Shown: one piece after another, positions 1-8,348 of the stretch
Numbering within the stretch: the first letter of the stretch is position 1
Layout: the number at the start of each line of letters is the position of its first letter
Assembly (NCBI GenBank): GCA_020848905.1
Contig: JADLHG010000047.1
Span: 1-45,130, forward strand
DNA length: 45,130 nt
From: Deltaproteobacteria bacterium
Lineage (GTDB): Bacteria > Myxococcota_A > Polyangia > GCA-2747355 > JADLHG01
Direction of reading: 5' to 3'
Notes under the pieces: generated by a model
Databases searched by the model: none
Told to the model about the DNA's origin: nothing
The model's input: the letters and a program-made list of their open reading frames with translations, nothing else
Translations under genes and position numbers: made by a program

Positions 1-147
1 AAGCGCACCGGGGAAGCGCTCGTCGACGCAGACCAGAACCTCGCGGCCGTGCAGCGGATGCCACCGATAGTGGACGACCCGCACCTCGGTACGACGCGCA
101 TTGTGACGTGTTTGTGCTTCAAAATCGACGAAAGCACGAACGTGCAC
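1..147 (-). CDS. Partial small protein, possibly DUF5372-like, running off the left edge
   Basis: Reading the minus strand from a GTG at 147 gives 49 codons that stay open to the window edge. The middle contains VRVVHYRWHPLHGREVLV, which resembles the core of the small DUF5372-type proteins often found beside transposases and recombinases (pattern roughly R-V-x-H-P-x-H-P-L-x-G). The resemblance is from memory and the piece is short, so the family name is tentative. No clear ribosome binding site precedes the GTG. The neighbouring transposase-like fragment supports a mobile-element remnant here. It could also be a chance open frame in GC-rich DNA. Confidence 0.3.
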   Translation of the reverse strand, partial: MHVRAFVDFEAQTRHNARRTEVRVVHYRWHPLHGREVLVCVDERFPGAL

Positions 148-164
148 GCGGCAGGTGGGTGCCG

Positions 165-335
165 CGGCGCGACCTCGACGCGTGCAGCTCGGCGCGCTAC
201 TTCACCGGGTGGAAGGACCTTGTGCCGATCCCCCCCGACGGAGACCCGCCCGTGCTCAAACCACGGACCTGGCTGCTCAAGACCGGCTGGAGGCTCCGGG
301 GACTGATCCCTACGAGCGCGGTACCAGGCACCTGA
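165..335 (+). pseudogene. C-terminal remnant of an IS200/REP-associated (RAYT)-like transposase
   Basis: The plus frame ending with TGA at 333-335 encodes a stretch with DACSSARYFTGWKD followed by PRTWLLKTGWRLRGLIPTS. This matches my recollection of the C-terminus of REP-associated tyrosine transposases of the IS200-like Y1 type, where a CSSA-x-W-F-x-G-W element precedes a PRTWLL-x-x-GW-x-x-HGLI tail. The catalytic HUH and Tyr part is absent, and upstream in frame the sequence no longer looks like the family. If the match is right, this is a truncated, inactive copy. Identification is by motif memory only. Confidence 0.35.
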
Positions 336-368
336 CCACGCTCACGTTGACCCCGGCGCACCCGCTCC

Positions 369-953
369 TCAGAACAGACTGAAGCCGACGCTCCCGACGA
401 AGGCCACCTGGTGGCCGCGGTCCACGGTCACGGCGTGAAGGCCGGTCCAGCCAAACGTGATCGCCGTGCGACGCCCGACCGGGACGTGCAGCTCGAGGCC
501 GTAGTACCAGCCAAAGCCGAAGCGCGGGCGGAAGCCGTCGACGAGGTCCACGTTCTCTCCGAGACCGAGCCCGGCCTTGGCCGAGACCTCGGGGACCCAG
601 AGCCGGAGCTTGGCGAAGAAGAAGTGCCCGCCGAAGAGGTCGGAGGCCGACGGCCCCTCGGTGAGTCCGTCGCTGTAGACGAAGACGTGCGCGTAGCCCA
701 GCGTCAGGGGCGCGCGCGAGAGAGTGCCGCCCACCTCGAGGGCGTGAAACACTCCGCCGCTGGACGGGCCCGCCCCCCACCCGGTCGCAAGGTGCAGGTG
801 GAAGCCGGAGCGGGGCAAGGTCTCCTGCGGCGCGGCGCCTCCATCGGCGACGGGCGCTGCCGCCGCGGCACCGACGACGGCGAGCTGCGAAAGGAGCAGG
901 AGCGCGAGCCCGCGCTCCCACCCCGGGCCACGCCGCCGGACGGGGGACCTCAT
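369..953 (-). CDS. Secreted outer-membrane beta-barrel-like protein, unknown role
   Basis: The 194-residue product starts with a basic stretch and a hydrophobic signal core (LALLLLSQLAVVGAAAAAP, about residues 16-34). The rest has alternating polar/hydrophobic strands and Gly/aromatic turns (for example GWGAGPSSGGVFHALEVGG, then FGFGWYYGLELHVPVG). It ends in VGSVGFSLF, a terminal aromatic residue as expected of outer-membrane barrels. The length suits an 8-stranded barrel. Its start overlaps the stop of the upstream gene by 4 bases, so it is probably translated by coupling. No specific family was recognised; the barrel call is inferred from pattern. Confidence 0.7.
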   Translation of the reverse strand: MRSPVRRRGPGWERGLALLLLSQLAVVGAAAAAPVADGGAAPQETLPRSGFHLHLATGWGAGPSSGGVFHALEVGGTLSRAPLTLGYAHVFVYSDGLTEGPSASDLFGGHFFFAKLRLWVPEVSAKAGLGLGENVDLVDGFRPRFGFGWYYGLELHVPVGRRTAITFGWTGLHAVTVDRGHQVAFVGSVGFSLF

Positions 954-1606
954 GCCGCCGCGTGACCCGGCGGCTGCGCGAAGGCCGACGTCAACTCCTC
1001 GACCTTCCGCCGCAGACTCGCCGCCTGCTCACGCTGGCCCATCGCGTCCACGGCGCGCGCGAGCGCCTGCCAGATCAGGATCTGCACCATGCCGCCCTCC
1101 CCCGCCAGGCCGTCCAGGGTCAACCGCGTCTCCGTCGGAATCGGCACGCCGGTCACGCCCATGGCGAGGGTGGCCAGCGCGCGGGTCTTCTTTTTCACTA
1201 GACCCATCGTGATCCCTCCCTCGCGCTCGATCTGCTCGGCCAGCCCCACGAGGCGCTCCGCCGCCGGTCGCGCGTCCGCGCTCCTGAGCGCCGCCCCGAG
1301 GAGCGCCACGCCGTTCACCTGCACCACCGCGGTGAGCGACCCACCGTGTGCAGCGACCTCCTCCTCGAGGGCCGCCACATCACCGAAAATGGTCAGGGCC
1401 GCCATCCGCTCCCGCTGGTCCAGGATCTGCCGCAAGGCGATCTTCCTCGTCGGGGGAATGCGCCGGTCGAGGAGGCTGCGCGCAGCTGCCGGGCCCTGGG
1501 CCTGCAGCGTCCCCAGCACCTTCTTGCGGATGCTGCCGCGCTTGAGCAGCATGACGACCGACACGATAACACCCACCACCGCGCCAATAATGGCTCCCTC
1601 GAGCAT
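950..1606 (-). CDS. Membrane-anchored protein of unknown function
   Basis: The 218-residue product begins with one N-terminal membrane segment (MLEGAIIGAVVGVIVSVVMLL, residues 1-21), followed by a basic patch (KRGSIRKK) and a mainly helical, Ala/Leu/Glu-rich soluble domain. That topology suggests an inner-membrane anchor with a cytosolic helical domain. A strong Shine-Dalgarno sequence (GAGGAGG) lies about 6 bases before the ATG. The gene lies 59 bases after mutY and overlaps the following barrel gene by 4 bases, so the three may form an operon. No known domain was recognised. Confidence 0.75.
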   Translation of the reverse strand: MLEGAIIGAVVGVIVSVVMLLKRGSIRKKVLGTLQAQGPAAARSLLDRRIPPTRKIALRQILDQRERMAALTIFGDVAALEEEVAAHGGSLTAVVQVNGVALLGAALRSADARPAAERLVGLAEQIEREGGITMGLVKKKTRALATLAMGVTGVPIPTETRLTLDGLAGEGGMVQILIWQALARAVDAMGQREQAASLRRKVEELTSAFAQPPGHAAA

Positions 1607-1665
1607 GGCCTGCCTCCTCGCGTGCGTGCGCCATCCTCCGCCGAAGGTATGACGTAACCTGGACC

Positions 1666-2823
1666 TTACGCCACCTGTCCTCGCGGCGGCCCAAGCCCAG
1701 CCCCCTCGAGCACCTTGTGACAGGCGCGCGGCATCGCGCGCTGGCCGAGCTCCTCGGGCCGCACCCAGATGCGCGTCGCCACCGACTCAGCCGCCCGACT
1801 CGAGCGGCCGAGCAACCGGCACCGGAAGGCGTGCAAGGTCACCTTGAGATGGGAGTAGGCGTGCTTCACGGGCGGCAGCGACTCCTCCACCTCGACCTGG
1901 AGGCCGTAGAGCTCGCGCAGCGTCTGTGCGAGGCGCCCCGGTGGCTCCTCGCCGAGGGCGAGCGCGTAGCCCGGGAGGTCCCAGAGCCCCGCGAGGAGGC
2001 CCCCCGAGGGGCGTTGCTCGAGGAGCAGCCGCTCGCGGTCGCGTACGAGCGCCACGGCGAACGCCTGGTGCGGGACCGCCTTCGTCGGTCGCGTGGGCGG
2101 AAAGCGCGAGGGCTCGCCCGTCGCCGCGGCGGCACACACCGAGAGCAGCGGACAGAGCTCGCACCGAGGCGTGCGGGGGAGACAGACGAGCGCGCCGAGC
2201 TCCATCATGGCCTGGTTGTGGCGCGAGGGGTCGTGGTCCGCGAGGAGTTCGTGCGCGAGCGCCTCGAGGCGGCGCGCAACGGGCGCGCGACGCGGATCCT
2301 CCTCGAGCGCGAGGAGTCGCGACAGCACCCGGCGCACGTTCGCGTCCACCACGGCCAGGGGGGCGCCGAAGGCCAGGCTGGCCACGGCCGCCACGGTGTA
2401 GGGACCTATTCCCGGCAACGTTCGCAACTGGTCGGGGTCCCGCGGGAAGCTCCCGTCGAACCGCACGACCAGCTCGCGCGCGGCCCGGTGCAGGTTGCGC
2501 GCGCGGCTGTAGTAGCCGAGCCCCTCCCAGAGCCGCAGCACCTCCACCTCGTCCGCGGCGGCCAGCGCCCGCACGGTCGGCAGCGCCGCAAGCCACCGTT
2601 CGTAGTAGGGAACGACCGTCCGCACCTGGGTCTGCTGCAACATCACCTCGGAGATCCAGATCGCGTAGGCGTCCCGCGTGGCGCGCCAGGGGAGCACGCG
2701 GGCCTGCTGCAGGTACCAGCGATGCAGCTCCTCGACCGCCGGGCGGAGCAGGTCCGGATGAACGCCCCGCAGCGAAGGGAGCGCGCCGGCCGCCGATCCC
2801 GTCAACATGTCGCGTCGCTTCAT
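1666..2823 (-). CDS. mutY: A/G-specific adenine DNA glycosylase MutY
   Basis: MutY removes adenine mispaired with 8-oxoguanine in the base-excision GO repair system. From the ATG at 2823 the protein has 385 residues. It shows the LPWR motif (44-47), the catalytic Glu in EVMLQQTQV (E59), the helix-hairpin-helix LPGIGPYTVAA (136-146), the catalytic Asp in VDANVRRVLSR (D160), and the [4Fe-4S] cysteines C214, C221, C224 and C230 with the canonical 7-3-6 spacing. A C-terminal NUDIX-like 8-oxoG recognition domain follows (about 250-385). The frame stays open to 2910, but those 29 extra residues look non-conserved, so the shorter start is preferred. A start at M6 is also possible. Confidence 0.95.
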   Translation of the reverse strand: MKRRDMLTGSAAGALPSLRGVHPDLLRPAVEELHRWYLQQARVLPWRATRDAYAIWISEVMLQQTQVRTVVPYYERWLAALPTVRALAAADEVEVLRLWEGLGYYSRARNLHRAARELVVRFDGSFPRDPDQLRTLPGIGPYTVAAVASLAFGAPLAVVDANVRRVLSRLLALEEDPRRAPVARRLEALAHELLADHDPSRHNQAMMELGALVCLPRTPRCELCPLLSVCAAAATGEPSRFPPTRPTKAVPHQAFAVALVRDRERLLLEQRPSGGLLAGLWDLPGYALALGEEPPGRLAQTLRELYGLQVEVEESLPPVKHAYSHLKVTLHAFRCRLLGRSSRAAESVATRIWVRPEELGQRAMPRACHKVLEGAGLGPPRGQVA

Positions 2824-2983
2824 GAATCCGTCACGTCGGGTTGTGCCTCGCCCGAGCGGTGGCCGGGCCCGTTGCTGTCCCGGGGGGACGGACGTAGCCT
2901 GGCCGGGCACGCATCAAAGCACAGCCGCCCCATAACCGTCCAACGGCCCTGGGCGAAAGCAGGGGCAAGACAAGGAGATGACC

Positions 2984-3591
<608 letters not shown>

Positions 3592-3604
<13 letters not shown>

Positions 3605-4374
3605 GTCGACGTCAGCGCCAGCTGCAGCGTGTGCGAGGACTGGATGAAGGCCTCGAACACGCTGTTGCCGGAGCTCGCGGCCTTGGCGATGCTGCCCTGC
3701 GCGGCGCTCGCCTGGAAGTTCTCCGGCAGGAAGATCCCCACCCATTCGTAGAGCGCGGCCACGCCCAGGTCCAGGTGCTTGGTCACGCGAAATTCGAGCC
3801 CCGCGCCGGTGTAGAAGTTCAGGCCGAAGTTCGCCTCACCCTCCATGATCAGCATGGCCATGCCGAAGCCCACCGGGACGTACGGACGCAGCCGCGTGTC
3901 GAGCAGATACCAGCGATAGCCGAGGGCGAAGCGCGTGGTGATGAAGGTGGGGGAGTCGGAGCTGATGTCGATGGCCCCGGTGTCCCAGGTGCCGACGTAG
4001 AGGTTCTGCACCAGCTCGGGGGTCTTCTGCCCGGCTACCTTCGTCACCGAGAAGCGCGTCGAGCTGGCCGAGGACCACTTCTGCACCGCGATCGCGCTCC
4101 GCAGCGTGAAGTTATTGATCATCAGCGTGAGCCCCAGGTTGAAGCTCACCGTCGGCTTGAGGTTGAGCAAGATGTTGTAGCTGCTGTCCGGCACCTTCAG
4201 GAAGGCCTCCCCGGGGGCGTCGTCGTAGCCGAGCGGCACACCGTAGGGGAAGTTGCCGAGCGGGATCCCCGCCCCGGGCGTGAGCTCGAGCCCCACGTCC
4301 ACGGCCGACGCGCGCCCCGGGGTTGCGAGGAGAAGTCCGGCCACGATTCCGACGAGCCAGCGTCTGGCGTGCAT
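3592..4374 (-). CDS. Outer-membrane beta-barrel protein (paralogue of the upstream gene)
   Basis: The 260-residue product has a clear signal peptide ([24 protein letters not shown]) and then repeated amphipathic strands, ending in [11 protein letters not shown] with a terminal Phe. Shared motifs with the 4392-5171 product include VGLE(L/I)(T/A)PG-x-x-IP near the mature N-terminus, and mid-protein GYR(W/F) followed by R-x-x-(V/I)PVGFGM, so the two are probably paralogues. It starts 17 bases after the upstream gene behind GGGGAGGA, indicating co-transcription. Function unknown; likely a small porin-like or structural OMP. Confidence 0.75.
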
Positions 4375-4391
4375 GAGCGTCCTCCCCGGGC

Positions 4392-5171
4392 CTAGTAGTA
4401 GACGCGCGCGTGGATCCCCAGAAAGAGCATGGGGAGCCAGGCGATGGCGTTGTCGAAGACGTTCTGCGTCGCGGCGATCCCCGCCGCGGCCAGGTTCGCG
4501 TCGGGCTCGGTCACGAACATCGAGAAGCGTGCGTCCGCGCCGAGGGCGAGCACCTTGAAGAGCGTGTACTCCGCCAGCACCCCCGCCTGCCCGCCGAAGC
4601 CGAAGAGGCTGTAGTTCACCACGCCGAAGTCCGGCGGCGACGCGACCACCATGCCGAAGCCCACCGGGATGGCGATGCGGAACCTCTCAGTCGGCTCGAA
4701 GGTGAAGCGGTAGCCCATCCCCACGTGGTGCAGGATCAGGGATTGCTGCGCTTCCAGGTCGATGACCTGCTTCACGCCCGAGCGAAGGGCCTCGGGGATC
4801 GCGGAGAACGCCGAGTCCGGTATGCGCCCTTTCACCCGCCCCGTGCTGAGCGAGGTGTAGGCCCAGCGGAACTCCCAGTGGTTGAGCGTCAGGCAGAGCG
4901 CGAAGCCCGCCCCGACGCCGTTCTCCATCGTGTAGGTGTCGTTCCCGCCGCCGAAGTCGAGATACTTCTTGAACGGGATGGCCACGCCGGGCGCGATCTC
5001 GAGGCCCACCACCGACCGCTTGCCGTAGGTCTTCTTGGCCGTCCCCTGGGTCGCGGGGGCGGCGGCCCCAGGGCCGGGAGCCGTCGCCGGCGCAGGTACC
5101 GCATTCGCAGCCGAAGGCCCGACCATGAGCCACACGGGAAGGGCTATCAGAGCGGCGTGAAGCCGAGCCAT
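4392..5171 (-). CDS. Outer-membrane beta-barrel protein, first of a paralogous pair
   Basis: The 259-residue product has a signal peptide (about 1-24, ending ANA), an Ala/Pro-rich low-complexity linker (about 25-45), then a barrel-like domain with GLEIAPGVAIPFKKY, MGYRFTFEP and IPVGFGMV. It ends in HARVYY. GGAGG lies about 9 bases before the ATG. A TTGACC hexamer sits upstream with only a weak -10 candidate. The next gene, 17 bases on, encodes a relative. The Pro/Ala linker could span periplasm or contact peptidoglycan. No named family was recognised. Confidence 0.75.
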   Translation of the reverse strand: MARLHAALIALPVWLMVGPSAANAVPAPATAPGPGAAAPATQGTAKKTYGKRSVVGLEIAPGVAIPFKKYLDFGGGNDTYTMENGVGAGFALCLTLNHWEFRWAYTSLSTGRVKGRIPDSAFSAIPEALRSGVKQVIDLEAQQSLILHHVGMGYRFTFEPTERFRIAIPVGFGMVVASPPDFGVVNYSLFGFGGQAGVLAEYTLFKVLALGADARFSMFVTEPDANLAAAGIAATQNVFDNAIAWLPMLFLGIHARVYY

Positions 5172-5281
5172 GGGAGCATCCTCCGACGAGAAGTTGGTCG
5201 ATCTTCGGCCTTCACCGTCGAGCGGTCAAGGGCCACGAGAAACCCTCGGTTCGCCGTCCGCACCGCAGCGGCGACGGAGAA

Positions 5282-6451
5282 TCAGAAGGCGCGCTTGAAC
5301 TCGAGGACCGTCGCGAAGCGCCGCGCCGGATCCTTGGCCAGGGCGCGCAGGACCGGCTCGTCCACCGCCGCGGGGAGCTCCGTCCGACGCGTGGAGGGGG
5401 GCAGCGGCTCCTCGCTGCAGTGCAGAAAGCCGACGGCGATGGGCGAGTCGGCCACGAAGGGCGGCCGGCCGCAGAGCAGGTGATAGGTCATCGCGCCGAG
5501 GGCGTAGACATCCGTTCGCGCGTCCATGGGCTGACCGCGCACCTGCTCCGGCGCCATGTATTCCGGCGTGCCCAGGATGAGTCCCGTCGCCGTCATGCCG
5601 GCGAAGAAGGAGGCCTTGGCCAGCCCGAAGTCGATCACGCGCAGCTCGCCGCGCTCGTTCACGAGCACGTTCTGCGGCTTCAGGTCCCGGTGAATCACCC
5701 CCGCCTGGTGCGCGGCGGCGAGCGCGTCGCAGATCTGCCCCACGAGCGCGCGCGTCTCGTCCAGCGGCAGGTGGCGCCTGCGGCTGAGCAGCTCCGCCAG
5801 CGTGAGCCCCGGGAAATACTCCATCGAGAGGAAGAGCAGCCCTTCGGCCTCGCCGAGGTCGTGGATGCGGATCACGTTCGGATGCGTCACCTTGCGCGCG
5901 GAGCTGGCCTCGCGGCGAAAACGCTCGGCCGCCGCCGGATCGTCCGACAGGTTGCGCGCGATCACCTTGAGCGCCACCTGCTCGCCCATCTGACGGTCGG
6001 TTGCGAGGTAGACAGCCCCCATCCCACCGCGGCCGAGAGTACGCTCGACCTGGAAGCGCCCGAGGAGCACGCTCCCGAGCGGGAGCTCGCCGCTCGAGGC
6101 CTCGTGCGCGAGGAGCGAGGTCTTGGCCGTGGCCTCCGCCGCCGCGACCTCGGCGTGGGTTCCCCGCGGCACGGGGGGCGCGAGCGCCAGGCGGCTCTGT
6201 TCGGCGGCCAGGCGATTCAGCCGCGCGTTGAGCTCGAGGTCCACCGAGGTCACGATCGTCTCGAGGTTCTGCACCCGTCGTTCGAGCAGGGCGCGATCCT
6301 TCTCCGCCGCCTCGAGGCGCAGGCGCTCCGCCGCAGGGAGCTGCGCCGTCTCCCGCTCGAGCCGCAGCCTCTTGAACTTGAAGTACTGCGTGATCCCGAC
6401 GATGAAGACCGGCATCCCGAAGATCATGATCAGCGCGAGCGGCCCTTCCAT
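5282..6451 (-). CDS. Membrane-anchored Hanks-type Ser/Thr protein kinase with PspB-like N-terminus
   Basis: The 389-residue protein has one N-terminal membrane segment (about 3-21), a basic/charged coiled coil (about 24-90) and a kinase domain (about 128-389). Kinase motifs seen are the glycine loop GRGGMGAVY (140-148), the ATP-binding Lys in VALKV (K162), HRDLKPQN (catalytic D256), DFGLA (D274) and GTPEYMAPEQ. All key residues are present, so it should be active. The N-terminal part, with its hydrophobic helix, YFKFKRLRLER and a helix RRVQNLETIV, resembles phage-shock protein PspB in layout, which would suggest coupling to envelope stress; that is inference. The ATG has a -10-like hexamer exactly 7 bases upstream and no SD. 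Confidence 0.92.
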   Translation of the reverse strand: MEGPLALIMIFGMPVFIVGITQYFKFKRLRLERETAQLPAAERLRLEAAEKDRALLERRVQNLETIVTSVDLELNARLNRLAAEQSRLALAPPVPRGTHAEVAAAEATAKTSLLAHEASSGELPLGSVLLGRFQVERTLGRGGMGAVYLATDRQMGEQVALKVIARNLSDDPAAAERFRREASSARKVTHPNVIRIHDLGEAEGLLFLSMEYFPGLTLAELLSRRRHLPLDETRALVGQICDALAAAHQAGVIHRDLKPQNVLVNERGELRVIDFGLAKASFFAGMTATGLILGTPEYMAPEQVRGQPMDARTDVYALGAMTYHLLCGRPPFVADSPIAVGFLHCSEEPLPPSTRRTELPAAVDEPVLRALAKDPARRFATVLEFKRAF

Positions 6452-6458
6452 AGAGTGA

Positions 6459-6488
6459 CTCGTACACGACGCACCGCTCGTGGGTCAA
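6459..6488 (-). promoter_or_regulatory. Sigma70-type promoter of the membrane kinase, predicted leaderless
   Basis: On the minus strand TTGACC (6488-6483) is followed after 18 bases by TACGAG (6464-6459). Seven bases separate the -10 from the ATG at 6451, so transcription would begin at or within a base of the start codon. No SD sequence is present. The element is interleaved with the divergent promoter of the HAD gene. Confidence 0.55.
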
Positions 6489-6492
6489 GGCG

Positions 6493-6501
6493 TGCTATAG
6501 C
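6493..6501 (+). promoter_or_regulatory. Extended -10 element for the HAD phosphatase gene
   Basis: TGCTATAGC matches an extended -10 (TGn plus TATAGC, hexamer 6496-6501). Exactly seven bases separate it from the GTG start at 6509, again predicting a leaderless transcript. No good -35 is visible, as is common for extended -10 promoters. Its expected -35 position (about 6473-6478) falls between the -35 and -10 of the opposing kinase promoter. Confidence 0.5.
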
Positions 6502-6508
6502 CCTCTGC

Positions 6509-7168
6509 GTGGGCGACGCGTTCATCCTGCTCGATCTCGACGGAACGATCCTGCACCTCGGCTGGGGCGACCCCGAGGTGCACCGCGCGCGCGAGCGGCT
6601 GGTCGCGCTGGCCCGCGCGCACGCGCTGAATCCTCCGCACGGCATGCTCATCCCGTCGCTGGCGGCTCTCGGCGCGCAGGACCCTTCCATCCTGGAGGCG
6701 CTCGACGAGGTGGAGGCCGTGGCCGCCCGCTCCGCCCGGCTCTGCGACGGTGCGCTCGCGGCCCTAGACGCGCTGGGAGAGCTCCCCTGGGCCATCGTCA
6801 CGAGCAACGGCCGGCCCTGCGCCGAGGCCGCCCTGCGCGCGGTCGGGCTCGACGCCCCGCGCTCGCGCGTGATGGTCTGCCGCGGGGAGACGCGGGCGCT
6901 GAAGCCCGATCCGGAGCCCCTGCGGCGCGCGGTGGCGGACCTGGCGAACGTTCACGGGCAGCCGGCGTGTGTGGTGATGGTGGGGGACGCCGCGACGGAC
7001 CTCCAGGCCGCCGCGGCGCTCGGCCGCGAGGCGAGCTACCCGGTGCACGGTCTGGGGGTCCTCGGCGGCGTCTCCTCGGAACGGCGCTTTCTCGAGGCCG
7101 GGGCGGCGCGCGTGCTCGCCAGTCTCTCGCAGCTCTCCACCGCCCTCGAGGAGCTGCTGCCGCGCTGA
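6509..7168 (+). CDS. HAD-superfamily hydrolase (phosphatase-like)
   Basis: From the GTG at 6509 the product has 219 residues with all four HAD motifs. Motif I is ILLDLDGTI (nucleophile D9, acid/base D11), motif II VTSNGRP, motif III the Lys in LKPDPEPL, and motif IV VGDAATDLQAA. A helical cap lies between motifs I and II, the layout of phosphoglycolate phosphatase/beta-phosphoglucomutase relatives. The substrate cannot be told from sequence. The open frame extends far upstream, but that part lies antisense to the kinase gene. The chosen start gives the usual distance from N-terminus to motif I. Transcribed divergently from the kinase. Confidence 0.88.
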   Translation: MGDAFILLDLDGTILHLGWGDPEVHRARERLVALARAHALNPPHGMLIPSLAALGAQDPSILEALDEVEAVAARSARLCDGALAALDALGELPWAIVTSNGRPCAEAALRAVGLDAPRSRVMVCRGETRALKPDPEPLRRAVADLANVHGQPACVVMVGDAATDLQAAAALGREASYPVHGLGVLGGVSSERRFLEAGAARVLASLSQLSTALEELLPR

Positions 7169-7194
7169 GGCGCTTCCGCGCTGAGCTGCGCCCG

Positions 7195-7707
7195 CTACTT
7201 GGGCAGGCACAGCCCCCACGGATGGAACTGCACGGGGGTGCAGTCTTCGTTCGTCTCGCACTTCGCGGCGCGCACGTCGCAGAGCCTGCGGCAGAGGGTC
7301 GGCACGCCGGCCGAGCAGCCGTGGCCCGGCTGGCACTCGAGGGTCGAGACGCAGGACTGTCCACTCGCCAGCGTCCCCGACGGACAGACGCACGCCGGCC
7401 CCTTGCCCTTCACCAGATAGCAGACGCCGCTCGAGCACCCCGAGGCCGCGATCGGGTCGCAGGCCGTCGTGACGCCCGTCGCGCTGCAAGGGCGTGCGTC
7501 GACGCCGCTCCGGTCGGCCACGAGCTTCAGGTCGGGGGACGGGGGCGCCGCGTCGGGGGCGCCGCGATCCTGCCGGGGCGGCGCCTGAGCATCGCGCCGC
7601 GGAGGGATGTGCCCCAGATCGGGCCACGCCTGGCCGTCCGTGCCCCCCGGAGTCTCCTTCGAACAGGCCCCGAGCAGCAGAGCCCCGAGCAGCGCCCACC
7701 GGACCAT
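7195..7707 (-). CDS. Cysteine-rich secreted lipoprotein, unknown function
   Basis: The 170-residue product begins MVRWALLGALLLGACSKE, a lipoprotein signal with lipobox LGAC (lipidated Cys 15). A Pro/Asp/Ala-rich linker follows (about residues 18-70), then a compact domain with regularly spaced cysteines (CYLVKGKGPACVCPSG, CVSTLECQPGHGCSAG, CRRLCDV, CETNEDC). This resembles the disulphide-rich EGF-like or Dickkopf-like modules common in myxobacterial surface lipoproteins. It is probably surface- or periplasm-exposed. The stop lies 27 bases from the convergent HAD gene. No exact family was recognised. Confidence 0.8.
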   Translation of the reverse strand: MVRWALLGALLLGACSKETPGGTDGQAWPDLGHIPPRRDAQAPPRQDRGAPDAAPPSPDLKLVADRSGVDARPCSATGVTTACDPIAASGCSSGVCYLVKGKGPACVCPSGTLASGQSCVSTLECQPGHGCSAGVPTLCRRLCDVRAAKCETNEDCTPVQFHPWGLCLPK

Positions 7708-7713
7708 GTACGG

Positions 7714-7722
7714 AGTATCGCA
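7714..7722 (-). promoter_or_regulatory. Extended -10-like element before the Cys-rich lipoprotein
   Basis: On the minus strand TGC-GATACT (7722-7714) fits an extended -10. Six bases separate it from the ATG at 7707 and no SD precedes the ATG, so the mRNA may be leaderless or nearly so. Weaker than the other examples because the hexamer matches consensus at only four positions. Confidence 0.35.
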
Positions 7723-7765
7723 CGCGAAGCCACGTTTGCCGAAGGGCCTTGGCACCAGTCCTCGG

Positions 7766-7794
7766 TTGCGAGCGGTCGGAGGGCGGGATAGAAC
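7766..7794 (+). promoter_or_regulatory. Sigma70-type promoter for the 7816 gene
   Basis: TTGCGA (7766-7771) and TAGAAC (7789-7794) are separated by 17 bases. The predicted start near 7801 leaves a leader of about 15 bases holding GAGGGGAG before the ATG at 7816, so this is an ordinary SD-led gene. Confidence 0.4.
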
Positions 7795-7815
7795 GCGGGC
7801 GTAGCGAGGGGAGCC

Positions 7816-8340
7816 ATGAGCGACGACCGTCCCAAGAAGAGCTGGCGCGAGATCGACAAGGGGAGAGACAAGAGCACCCACCGGCGCGACGAGAAGTCCT
7901 CCCCGGCACGTCCTACCGGCGGCCGGACGCAGAAGTCCTATCGCGCGGCGCTGGACAGGCTCTTCGACAGCGGCAAGATCGGCGAGCTCGTCGAGCAGGT
8001 CGCCCCGACCGCCGGCTCCATCGACGCCACCGAAGAGCGTCGCGTGCGCCTCGAGCGGCAGCTCGTGGCCGCCGAGGGGCGAGACGCGATCACCAAGGCC
8101 GCCGACGCCTACCTGGCGGAGTTCCCGCTTCCCGAGGACGCGGAGGCCCTCACGAAGATCCTCGAGTACCCGGACGCGGACCGCCAGCGGCAGGCGCTCG
8201 AGAAGCTCTTGCCGGTCGTGCAGGCCAACAAACCGAAGCGCGCGCGCGCCCTCCTCGGCCGCCTGAAGCTCATCCGCGAGACCAGCGACGACCCCGATGA
8301 GAAAGAGCTGGCGCGACAGATCCTCGACCTGCTCGAGTAG
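7816..8340 (+). CDS. Conserved-looking soluble helical protein, unknown function
   Basis: The 174-residue product has a highly charged, probably disordered N-terminus (Lys/Arg/Asp-rich, residues 1-45), then a helical region rich in Leu, Ala and Glu (for example LDRLFDSGKIGELVEQV and ALEKLLPVVQANKPKRARALL). There is no signal peptide or membrane segment, so it is cytosolic. GAGGGGAG lies just before the ATG. It is transcribed divergently from the Cys-rich lipoprotein. No domain was recognised; the codon-position GC pattern and the clean SD support it as a real gene. Confidence 0.8.
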   Translation: MSDDRPKKSWREIDKGRDKSTHRRDEKSSPARPTGGRTQKSYRAALDRLFDSGKIGELVEQVAPTAGSIDATEERRVRLERQLVAAEGRDAITKAADAYLAEFPLPEDAEALTKILEYPDADRQRQALEKLLPVVQANKPKRARALLGRLKLIRETSDDPDEKELARQILDLLE

Positions 8341-8348
8341 CCTGGGGC

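Noticed and set aside
2871-2899. TTGCTG-17-TAGCCT as the sodA promoter
   Set aside because: Both hexamers are poor matches and in a GC-rich gap of this size such pairs occur by chance; not annotated.
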